DNA from: CAYPCH01 sp964409165
GTDB taxonomy: Bacteria; Bacillota; Clostridia; Acetivibrionales; Acetivibrionaceae
Length of the DNA stretch: 24,665 nt
Direction: 5' to 3'
Assembly (NCBI GenBank): GCA_964409165.1
Contig: CAYPCH010000051.1
Location: 1-24,665 of the forward strand
The translations under genes and the position numbers were made by a program. Of the stretch, positions 15,557 to 21,962 are shown piece after piece. How positions within the stretch are numbered: position 1 is the first letter of the stretch; every line of letters begins with the position of its first letter. The notes beneath the pieces are model-generated. The model saw only the letters and a program-made list of their open reading frames with translations. It was not told where the DNA came from and did not search any database.

Positions 15557-16885
15557 GTGAATAAATTTGTTTCCAGTATAGTGTGCGGGTTTATTGCAGG
15601 AATACTGACTATAAGCTTAGTAGCATGTATACAACTACCTTTATCAAATAGCAATGTTGAAAATAGCTCAAATAATAGAAACAGTGATAAGAAAATAACA
15701 TTGAAACTTTGGAATATATGGGCAGCAGATACAGAGACGCAGAAAAAAACTTTTGAACAGATAATTAATGATTACCAGAGCGAAAATCCTAGTATTAAGA
15801 TTGAAGTTGACTCAATAGAGAATGAAGCATACAAAATGAAGATTAAGACGGCTATTGCTGTTCAGGAAGCTCCAGACATATTTTTTACATGGGGAGCAGG
15901 CTTTGCAAAACCTTTTGTAGAGTCGGGCAGTGTTTTAGCGTTGGATGATTATTTGAATGACGGTACAAAAGAAAAAATTTCTACAGGAACAATGGATAAT
16001 TTCATATATAATGATAAAACATACGGATTGCCTATGTATATGTGGTCGGCAGTTCTCTACTGCAACGAGGAGCTTTTTGAACAGAGCAATGTAAAGATAC
16101 CGGAAACTTATGATGACTTGCTTGATGCTGTTGATATTTTCAATGAAAAAGGCATTACACCTATTGCCTGCGGCGAGAAGGAAGGATGGCCAGGAATGTT
16201 CTTTCAGAATATTCTTGCTATACGTACAGCAGGAGTAAAGGAGTGCAATCTGGCATTAAGCGGAGGGGCTTCCTTCGACCAGCCGGATTTTGTTGAATCG
16301 GCAGCGAAGCTTGAAGAGCTTGTAAAAAAAGGTGCTTTTGACAAAGCTGTAATGGATATTACAAAGGATGAGTCGGAAGCTTCATTCAAACAGGGTAAAG
16401 TTGCTATGTATTATATGGGAAACTGGGCAGCAGGACAGTGGGATGCAGATGATAGTTTGATAAAGGGCAAAGTTGTTTGCAAAAACTTCCCTGTAATAAA
16501 GGGCGCCGGAGGAGACCCCAACGGCTTTCTGGGTGGCTCCATTGATAGCTTTATGGTAAACTCCAATACTGCTTATAAGGGAGAAGCCGTAAAAGTAGTA
16601 AAATATATTTCAGAAAAAATGTCGGAGCAGGCAGCTGTAGTAGGTTTTGGACTTCCCGCATGGAAGGGTGAGGTAGATAAAACAAAGCTTTCACCCACAA
16701 ACGCACAGATTTTTGAACTGGTTAAAGAGTCAACAGGTTTTGTACTTGCATGGGATACTTTTCTTGAAGGAGAAGATGCCGATACACATAAGAACCTTGT
16801 AGCCAACATATTTGCAGGTGAAAAAACTCCTGAAGAGTTTACAAAGGAGATGCAGAGATTGAATAAAAAGAAGGTAGAAATGTAA
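15557..16885 (+). CDS. Family 1 extracellular sugar-binding lipoprotein (orphan)
   Basis: This ABC-type solute-binding protein would be anchored to the outer face of the membrane and bind a sugar or oligosaccharide. A signal sequence ends in the lipobox LVAC with Cys24. The mature part has family features: LKLWNIW near the start, a TWGAGFAKPFVESG block, and FKQGKVAMYYMGNWAAGQW. The frame opens at TTG 15539, within the ribosome-site region; GTG 15557, after AGGGGGGAG, is preferred and gives 442 residues. No permease or ATPase gene follows; the next gene is convergent metH. With the YesMN pair upstream it resembles sensor sets in which a binding protein helps a kinase detect sugar. That role is inferred; an uptake role with distant permeases is the alternative. 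Confidence 0.9.
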   Translation: MNKFVSSIVCGFIAGILTISLVACIQLPLSNSNVENSSNNRNSDKKITLKLWNIWAADTETQKKTFEQIINDYQSENPSIKIEVDSIENEAYKMKIKTAIAVQEAPDIFFTWGAGFAKPFVESGSVLALDDYLNDGTKEKISTGTMDNFIYNDKTYGLPMYMWSAVLYCNEELFEQSNVKIPETYDDLLDAVDIFNEKGITPIACGEKEGWPGMFFQNILAIRTAGVKECNLALSGGASFDQPDFVESAAKLEELVKKGAFDKAVMDITKDESEASFKQGKVAMYYMGNWAAGQWDADDSLIKGKVVCKNFPVIKGAGGDPNGFLGGSIDSFMVNSNTAYKGEAVKVVKYISEKMSEQAAVVGFGLPAWKGEVDKTKLSPTNAQIFELVKESTGFVLAWDTFLEGEDADTHKNLVANIFAGEKTPEEFTKEMQRLNKKKVEM

Positions 16886-17206
16886 TTAGACTCAGCAGAA
16901 CAGTTTGATTTGTGGGGCTGTAAAAAAATAAGATTGCTTATAATATGGCAAAATACAGGGGCTGTACCCGTATAGTTTAAAATACATGATGATGCTAATA
17001 CTAAAAAGAATATTCGAAGCTTATAAAGTTTAGGGTTAAAACAAAGAGCAATTTTCGCGTAAATGTGTGTGCTTGTTAACATCCTCTTATAAAACAGAAC
17101 GAACTCTAAACTTTGACAAACATAAACTATTGCTAAAGACATAATAATGTGTGCCGGAAACGGGTGGTACAATGCAATAAAAGTGTGCAGCAACTGTAGT
17201 TTATAT
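16886..17206. other. Intergenic stretch with no gene seen
   Basis: No supported ORF, tRNA or known riboswitch was recognised in this 321-bp segment. A weak inverted repeat pairs AAAGTTTAGGG (about 17026) with CTCTAAACTTT (about 17104), with one mismatch. A long minus-strand open frame crosses it, but it overlaps the sugar-binding protein gene and has no ribosome site. Confidence 0.5.
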
Positions 17207-17207
17207 A

Positions 17208-17253
17208 AAAAAAGACACATTTCTAAAACAAGGGGGAGAAATGTGTCTTTTTT
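17208..17253 (+). terminator. Terminator downstream of the sugar-binding protein gene
   Basis: A perfect 17-bp stem (17208-17224 with 17237-17253) has a 12-nt loop, AAAACAAGGGGG, and runs of T at the 3' end on both strands. It is about 320 bp after the stop codon and is the upstream hairpin of the second repeated array. Confidence 0.85.
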
Positions 17254-17258
17254 ATTAG

Positions 17259-17284
17259 GCCTCTTAGAGTGAAACGAAAGAGGC
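17259..17284 (+). repeat. Dispersed hairpin element B, copy 2
   Basis: GCCTCTT (17259-17265) pairs with AAGAGGC (17278-17284) around the 12-nt loop AGAGTGAAACGA. The loop differs from copy 1a at two positions and the stem is unchanged. It directly follows TTTTTTATTAG and precedes a GTACCC-type hairpin. Confidence 0.85.
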
Positions 17285-17319
17285 AAAACTCTCGTACCCT
17301 CAACGGGTACGGAAGTTTT
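17285..17319 (+). terminator. GTACCC-type terminator-like hairpin of array 2
   Basis: Fifteen bases on each side (17285-17299 with 17305-17319) pair with two mismatches around the loop TCAAC. The geometry matches the hairpin at 7767-7799: it starts at the base after element B, has the same loop length, and ends in TTTTA. Confidence 0.7.
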
Positions 17320-17325
17320 ATTAGA

Positions 17326-17350
17326 GCCATTTCCTGAAAGGAAATCCGGC
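17326..17350 (+). repeat. Element B-like hairpin with a different stem
   Basis: GCC (17326-17328) and GGC (17348-17350) enclose ATTTCC-TGAAA-GGAAAT (17329-17345). It is preceded by TTAGA and followed by AAAAAGC, as element B is preceded by TTAGG and followed by AAAA. The stem sequence differs from element B while the pairing is kept. Confidence 0.5.
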
Positions 17351-17384
17351 AAAAAGCAAGGGACTCGATGTCCCGAAGCTTTTT
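17351..17384 (-). terminator. Terminator of metH
   Basis: AAAAAGC and GCTTTTT flank a GGGAC-TCGAT-GTCCC hairpin. It begins 5 bp after the metH stop on the minus strand and can also act on + strand transcripts. It resembles the clpE terminator at 7701-7735 in outer stem and loop. Confidence 0.8.
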
Positions 17385-17389
17385 ATTTA

Positions 17390-19783
17390 TTATGATTTAT
17401 CATTGTCAGAAAGTTCCGATGCTAACTTAACAGCTGTATATGCATCGGCAGAGTAACCGTCGGCTCCTATTTCCTCGGCATACTGACCAGTTACAACCGC
17501 ACCTCCTATCATAAACCTGCAACTTATGCCTTCATTTTTAGCGAGGTCTATGACATTTTTCATTTCTGACATTGTAGTTGTCATTAGAGCAGACAAGGCA
17601 ATGATATCTGCATCAAGTTCCTTTGCTTTAGATATAATGGTATGGGCATCCACATCCTTACCAAGGTCGTAGACCTGAAAACCGTAATTCCTAAGCATAA
17701 GGGAAACAATATTCTTACCTATATCATGGATATCACCCTTGACTGTTGCAATTATAATTTTAGCCTTTTCAACTACATTCTTCCCGCTACTTTTAAGAAG
17801 CGGCTCAAGCAGATTAAAAGCTTCTTTCATGGTTTCAGCACTCATAATAAGCTGAGGTAAAAAATATTCTTTTTTATCATACAAATTGCCTACCAAATTT
17901 ATAGCAGGAATCAAATGTTTGTCTACAATATCTGAAGGGTGTATGCCACTGTCGAGAGTCTCTTTAATGTGTCGACCTATCTCTTCCTTGTTGCCTTTGA
18001 GGACAGAATCATATACTCTTTCAGCCGGGGTTTTATCAGCTGCTTTATTGGCATTTAAGCTTTCAGTCGGTTTTTTATTTGAAAAGCGCAATATATAGTT
18101 TTCACAGTTTTTATCACGGCAGGTTAGAACGTCACATGCGGCTTTAAGATTCATAAGGATCTCGTTTGAAGGATTTGCAATAGCAGCTGTCAGACCTTTT
18201 CCGACCGCCATGGTATAAAAAGCTGAATTAAGCCAGTTTCTTTCCGGTAACCCAAAAGAGACGTTTGAAAGACCTATGACGGTGTTGCAACCAAATTTGT
18301 TTGTACACCAGTCTATCAGCTCAATGGTTTCAAGAGCGGCTTCTTGGTTGGAAGAGACTGTCATAACAAGACCGTCAACTATGATATCCTGTTTTTCATA
18401 ACCGTATTTTTGTGCTTCGTTAAAAACCTCCTGAACGATATCCTTTCTGAGGTCGGCTTTCATAGGTACGCCTTTTTCATTCAGAGGCAATATTATTACC
18501 ATAGCTCCGTATTTGGTAGCAATGGGAAGGAGCTTTTCAAGCTGGGCTTTATCCCCATTTATTGAGTTTATGAGTGCTCTTCCCGGATAAATCCTAAGAG
18601 CAGACTCAATTACATCCGCTGATGTCGAGTCAATACAGAGAGGGATGTCCAGTTTTGCAGACAGGAGCTCTACGGCTTCCGTCATTTTTTCTTTTTCATT
18701 GATGCCCGACATTCCCACATTTATATCAAGTATATTGGCACCTTTTTCAACCTGCTCATGGGCAAGAGAAACAACCTCTGCCATTTTTCCTTCTCTTAAG
18801 CTTTCTTGAAGCTTCTTTTTACCAGTAGGGTTTATCCTTTCACCTATTATAGCAAGTGGATTATTTCCACCAATGAAAACTGCTTTTCTCGAAGATGACA
18901 GAGTTCCTGTCTTTTTAGGGGAAGGCGGTATGGGACTTAATCCTTTAATACTATCCTTAAGAGCTTTAATGTATTGCGGTGAGGTACCGCAACACCCGCC
19001 TAAAAGATTAGCTCCGGTCTCAACAAACCGGGGCATAAAAGCGGCAAATTCCTCAGGCTTCAGATCAAACACTGTATTTCCGTCAACAAGTCTGGGCAAA
19101 CCGGCGTTTGGCTTTACAAGAAGAGGAACTTTTGCATAAGGCTTCATAGCTTCAATTATTTTAAGCATGGCTTCAGGTCCGGTTGAGCAGTTGCACCCTA
19201 CAGCATCGGCACCAAGACTCTGAAGGGTAATCAGAGCTGCCACAGGGTCTGTCCCTGTAAGGGTAAAGCCATCCTCGGCAAAGGTCATGCTGACACAGAC
19301 AGGCAGATTGCATAATTCTTTTGTAGCAATAAGTGCTACCCGTGCTTCCTGAATATCAATCATGGTCTCTATAATAAAAAAGTCCACGCCACCTTCAAGC
19401 AGTCCTGTTATCTGCTCTTTGTATATGTCCACTGCTTTATTGAAATCAACATCTCCGTAAGGCTTTATAAATCTGCCGGTTGAGCCTATGTCTCCCGCAA
19501 CAAAAGCCTTATCTCCTGCGGCTTTTTTCGATATTTGTGCAAGCCTGCGGTTGAGTTCTACCGTTCTGTCTCCAAGACCGAATTCATCAAGTTTATAGCG
19601 TGTTCCGCCAAAAGAAAAGGTATAGATCGCATTTGAACCGGAGTTTATATAGTTCAACTGTTCTTCTATAATAGCCTCTTCATTTTCAGTTCCCCAGAGT
19701 TCAGGACATACACCTTTGGGCATGCCTTTTTTTTGCATCAGTGTTCCCATTGCTCCGTCAAGGATCATTATATTATTTTTCAA
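17390..19783 (-). CDS. metH: Cobalamin-dependent methionine synthase, short form
   Basis: This cytoplasmic enzyme transfers a methyl group from methyltetrahydrofolate via cobalamin to homocysteine. The homocysteine domain (1 to about 285) has zinc ligands Cys199 (GCNCS), Cys264 and Cys265 (GGCCG). The pterin-binding domain (about 305-565) includes ERINPTGKKK and ILDINVGMSG. The cobalamin cap spans about 585-670. The B12 domain has lower-ligand His686 in GDIHDIGKN. At about 797 residues it lacks the C-terminal AdoMet reactivation domain of the 1,200-residue enteric enzyme, as in other clostridia and Thermotoga; a separate reactivase would be needed. The first usual start in frame, TTG 19783, has no ribosome site. 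A CTG at 19808-19810 lies 10 nt after AGGAG and would add nine residues (see findings). No cobalamin or SAM riboswitch was recognised upstream. Confidence 0.95.
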   Translation of the reverse strand: MKNNIMILDGAMGTLMQKKGMPKGVCPELWGTENEEAIIEEQLNYINSGSNAIYTFSFGGTRYKLDEFGLGDRTVELNRRLAQISKKAAGDKAFVAGDIGSTGRFIKPYGDVDFNKAVDIYKEQITGLLEGGVDFFIIETMIDIQEARVALIATKELCNLPVCVSMTFAEDGFTLTGTDPVAALITLQSLGADAVGCNCSTGPEAMLKIIEAMKPYAKVPLLVKPNAGLPRLVDGNTVFDLKPEEFAAFMPRFVETGANLLGGCCGTSPQYIKALKDSIKGLSPIPPSPKKTGTLSSSRKAVFIGGNNPLAIIGERINPTGKKKLQESLREGKMAEVVSLAHEQVEKGANILDINVGMSGINEKEKMTEAVELLSAKLDIPLCIDSTSADVIESALRIYPGRALINSINGDKAQLEKLLPIATKYGAMVIILPLNEKGVPMKADLRKDIVQEVFNEAQKYGYEKQDIIVDGLVMTVSSNQEAALETIELIDWCTNKFGCNTVIGLSNVSFGLPERNWLNSAFYTMAVGKGLTAAIANPSNEILMNLKAACDVLTCRDKNCENYILRFSNKKPTESLNANKAADKTPAERVYDSVLKGNKEEIGRHIKETLDSGIHPSDIVDKHLIPAINLVGNLYDKKEYFLPQLIMSAETMKEAFNLLEPLLKSSGKNVVEKAKIIIATVKGDIHDIGKNIVSLMLRNYGFQVYDLGKDVDAHTIISKAKELDADIIALSALMTTTMSEMKNVIDLAKNEGISCRFMIGGAVVTGQYAEEIGADGYSADAYTAVKLASELSDNDKS

Positions 19784-19877
19784 ATATTCATTAAATGTAT
19801 TTTTATCCAGATTGTATCAACTCCTGTATAACCCGTTAATATTTATGTATGGCAAGTTTTGAAAACATATATTAAAA

Positions 19878-19917
19878 GGGTACTCAATTTTACCTCTTTC
19901 GTTTCACTCCAAGAGGT
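19878..19917 (-). repeat. Dispersed hairpin element B, copy 3, with half a GTACCC hairpin
   Basis: Read on the minus strand, ACCTCTT (19911-19917) pairs with AAGAGGT (19892-19898) around GGAGTGAAACGA. The change of the outer G-C pair to A-T keeps the stem. It is followed on the minus strand by AAAATTGAGTACCC (19878-19891), identical to the left arm of the hairpin at 7767-7799, but the right arm is missing. It lies in the metH leader region. Confidence 0.8.
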
Positions 19918-19922
19918 CTAAG

Positions 19923-19957
19923 TAAAGGCGGATACCTTCAAGGGGTATCCGCTCTTA
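19923..19957 (-). terminator. Terminator of the copper-amine-oxidase-N-domain gene
   Basis: GCGGATACC and GGTATCCGC (19928-19936 with 19944-19952) pair perfectly, and weaker pairs extend the stem outward. It begins about 20 bp after the stop of the gene at 19977 on the minus strand. It is the upstream hairpin of element B copy 3. Confidence 0.75.
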
Positions 19958-19976
19958 ATAATGCTTTTGACGTTTT

Positions 19977-21179
19977 TTATTGCTGAGGCAGAGATAAATC
20001 AACTGCATCCTTAGCATTTTCAATAACTTCTTCAGGAACTACTATTTCAAAGGTTTCATCATAATCGTATGTAGTTTTCATAACCATGTTCAATTTGGTT
20101 TGCTGCTCGGAAGTATCTTTTAATGATGCGTTAAATAACAAATTCATGCTTTTGACCCTATAAGTTGCTTTATCTAAAGTTATATTAACGTTAAACTTTT
20201 CAAGGTTATAAGCGGTGGACACGTCATCATTTCCTGTAGCTGTTGTTGACGCGCTCAGACCTTTCTTGAACAGTTCATCAATATAGATATCACCTTTAAG
20301 CTGTATATCACTGCCAGATTCTGTTACTGCCAGTCCTGCACACAATATATCGTTAATTTCAATTAAATTTGTGTTGTCATTATCTTTAAAACTCTGTTGA
20401 ATTTCTTCATCACTAACTTCTGATTTTATCCATGCGTTACCTAAGAGAAATGTTTTTGTGTAAGATACTTTATCCTTTAAATATGTTTCTATAAAGGTCA
20501 TATCAATACCCTGCAACTCTGCCATATTCATGGTCATCTTATGATAGCTTGAATTATTTTCCAGATCTGCATGAGTAGAAGTTTCAATAGCCATTTTTAC
20601 ATTTTTTGCATCGATATTGCCGTCCATTTCGGTTTTCATAACAAATTTGTATTTTTTCAACTTAGCCATTGCCTCTTTAGACTTGCTCAGAATGTCCTTA
20701 ACCTCATTGAATTTATCTTCATCAGTTATAAGCACGGAGGTAGTGGAAGCGTCCCACATAACCACTTTACCAAGGCTTTCCGCAACAAACCTTGCAGGAA
20801 TGTAAGTTCTGTTGTTTTTACTATAAATCATCGGGTCTACATCCAGCGTTATATTATTGCCGTCTACGCTGGCTGTTTTGTTACCTACTTCAAGATAAAT
20901 TGTTTTTGAGTCCTTTATAACAGTAACACTTCTTTTTACGCCGTCCCATATAATATGGTCGTTGTCATTCTGAACACCCAAGTTTACAAGAACTTCCCTT
21001 AAAGGAAGCAGAGTTCTGCCATTTACTATTATTGGAACGTCGGCATATGTACCTATCTCGCCATCAATAGCTATTTTTACATGAGGACTTTCAACTACAT
21101 TATTTTCTGCAAAAACAAAAGACATAAACACAGAACATGAAATTAGTAATACAATAAAACATACTGCCAGTTTTTTCAT
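19977..21179 (-). CDS. Secreted protein with copper-amine-oxidase-N-like domain
   Basis: This 400-residue exported protein is of unknown function. Residues 1-24 are a signal peptide with a likely cleavage after VFA. From about 33 to 153 it carries the repeated 'Cu_amine_oxidN1' pattern (IIVNGRTLLPLREVLVNLG, ... RTYIPARFVAESLGKVVMWDASTTSVLI). This domain is widespread on clostridial surface proteins and has no demonstrated amine oxidase activity. Residues about 155-400 are predicted beta-rich and resemble the lipoprotein-like domains of DUF6612 type; I am not certain of that assignment. There are no SLH repeats or lipobox, so it is probably released or loosely wall-bound. GGAGG lies 8 nt before the ATG, and its own promoter and terminator are visible. 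Confidence 0.85.
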   Translation of the reverse strand: MKKLAVCFIVLLISCSVFMSFVFAENNVVESPHVKIAIDGEIGTYADVPIIVNGRTLLPLREVLVNLGVQNDNDHIIWDGVKRSVTVIKDSKTIYLEVGNKTASVDGNNITLDVDPMIYSKNNRTYIPARFVAESLGKVVMWDASTTSVLITDEDKFNEVKDILSKSKEAMAKLKKYKFVMKTEMDGNIDAKNVKMAIETSTHADLENNSSYHKMTMNMAELQGIDMTFIETYLKDKVSYTKTFLLGNAWIKSEVSDEEIQQSFKDNDNTNLIEINDILCAGLAVTESGSDIQLKGDIYIDELFKKGLSASTTATGNDDVSTAYNLEKFNVNITLDKATYRVKSMNLLFNASLKDTSEQQTKLNMVMKTTYDYDETFEIVVPEEVIENAKDAVDLSLPQQ

Positions 21180-21229
21180 TAATAAACCTCCTTATTGAAC
21201 TTAATATATTTAAGTAACCGAATAGGTCT

Positions 21230-21245
21230 ATTATAGCATATTATA
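21230..21245 (-). promoter_or_regulatory. Promoter region of the copper-amine-oxidase-N-domain gene
   Basis: On the minus strand two perfect TATAAT boxes occur 10 bp apart (21240-21245 and 21230-21235). The gene-proximal one is preceded by TGC, an extended -10. A clear -35 is lacking; TTATTG with a 16-bp spacer could serve the distal box. The segment from 21246 to 21481 shows no gene. Confidence 0.5.
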
Positions 21246-21481
21246 GCTACATGGGGTAGTACAATAATTTGAAACAGACAAACATTTAAATGTAGTACAG
21301 TTCAGTTTTTTAGTTTATCTGAAATTCCAATATTATTTCACAATTATTTCACAAAAAAATAAAAATCCCTCTAAACTTTTTCAATTACTTATAATCAATA
21401 CATGGCATATTATAACAAAGAAAAGTTGTAAATTCAATTATAGTAAATACTTTTTTACCTTTTCTTTACCCTTTTCCTTTA

Positions 21482-21876
21482 TTGAAGTGGCTAGGAAAAA
21501 GTTACAAGGTGGATCTGAGGCTTGACCAAGAGTATCTGAGAAGTCAGCCCGTCAACTCGGAAGAAGGAGCGCCAATGGGAATTGGTGCATGGTATGAAAT
21601 GTACATAAGTGATCCTTTGGCTTATATATTCAGAAATACAGACCCACGCGGATCTCTTGCTGCAAACGTTGGCAATTCTACAGTAAGATGTTTAAGCAAT
21701 TTGCCGCTGAACCTGATGTAGTCGCTGCAATGTTTGAGATTCTTGAAACAGAACGAACAATTGAAGAAGATATTCCTATTGATATAATACCTATGGGTAA
21801 CAATTTCTTGTCACAGATTATTGTAGCAAATAAAACAGACACAATAGATACAATAGATACAATAGAGAAGGGATAG
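21482..21876 (+). pseudogene. Frameshifted remnant of an unidentified gene
   Basis: Two overlapping frames look like one protein broken by a single-base loss. The first part (21482 to about 21687) encodes KSYKVDLRLDQEYLRSQ ... PRGSLAANVGNSTVR. The second (from 21688) continues MFKQFAAEPDVVAAM ... DIIPMGNN. Adding one A in AAGATG near 21686 would join them as NSTVRMFKQFAAEPDV. There is no ribosome site or normal start before 21482 (a TTG), so the 5' end is also lost. The 3' end runs into a tandem ACAATAGAT repeat. I do not recognise the family. Composition looks coding-like, with no hydrophobic segment and no cysteine cluster. A terminator follows at 21888. A sequencing error at the frameshift is the alternative. 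Confidence 0.6.
21841..21867 (+). repeat. 9-bp tandem repeat ACAATAGAT
   Basis: Two perfect copies and a third with one change (ending in AGAG) encode repeated Thr-Ile-Asp at the end of the broken gene. Its length could vary by replication slippage. Confidence 0.85.
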
Positions 21877-21887
21877 TTAAAAAGTTA

Positions 21888-21929
21888 TTTAAAAGGCCGT
21901 CTTATTCATAAGTAAGACGACCTTTTAAA
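21888..21929. terminator. Bidirectional terminator between the gene remnant and the surface cohesin gene
   Basis: A 17-bp stem with one mismatch (21888-21904 with 21913-21929) has TTTAAAA at both outer ends. It ends about 34 bp from the stop of the minus-strand gene at 21963, so it can terminate both convergent transcripts. Confidence 0.8.
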
Positions 21930-21962
21930 GGTCATTGATGCCTTTTTATTATTTAAGGATAG

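Noticed and set aside
16573..17352. 259-codon minus-strand open frame
   Set aside because: It overlaps the 3' end of the well-supported sugar-binding protein gene, has no ribosome site, and its N-terminal part is the repeated hairpin array read as protein.
19784..19976. Cobalamin or SAM riboswitch upstream of metH
   Set aside because: No B12-box or S-box core was recognised; the region is explained by a terminator, element B and a half hairpin.
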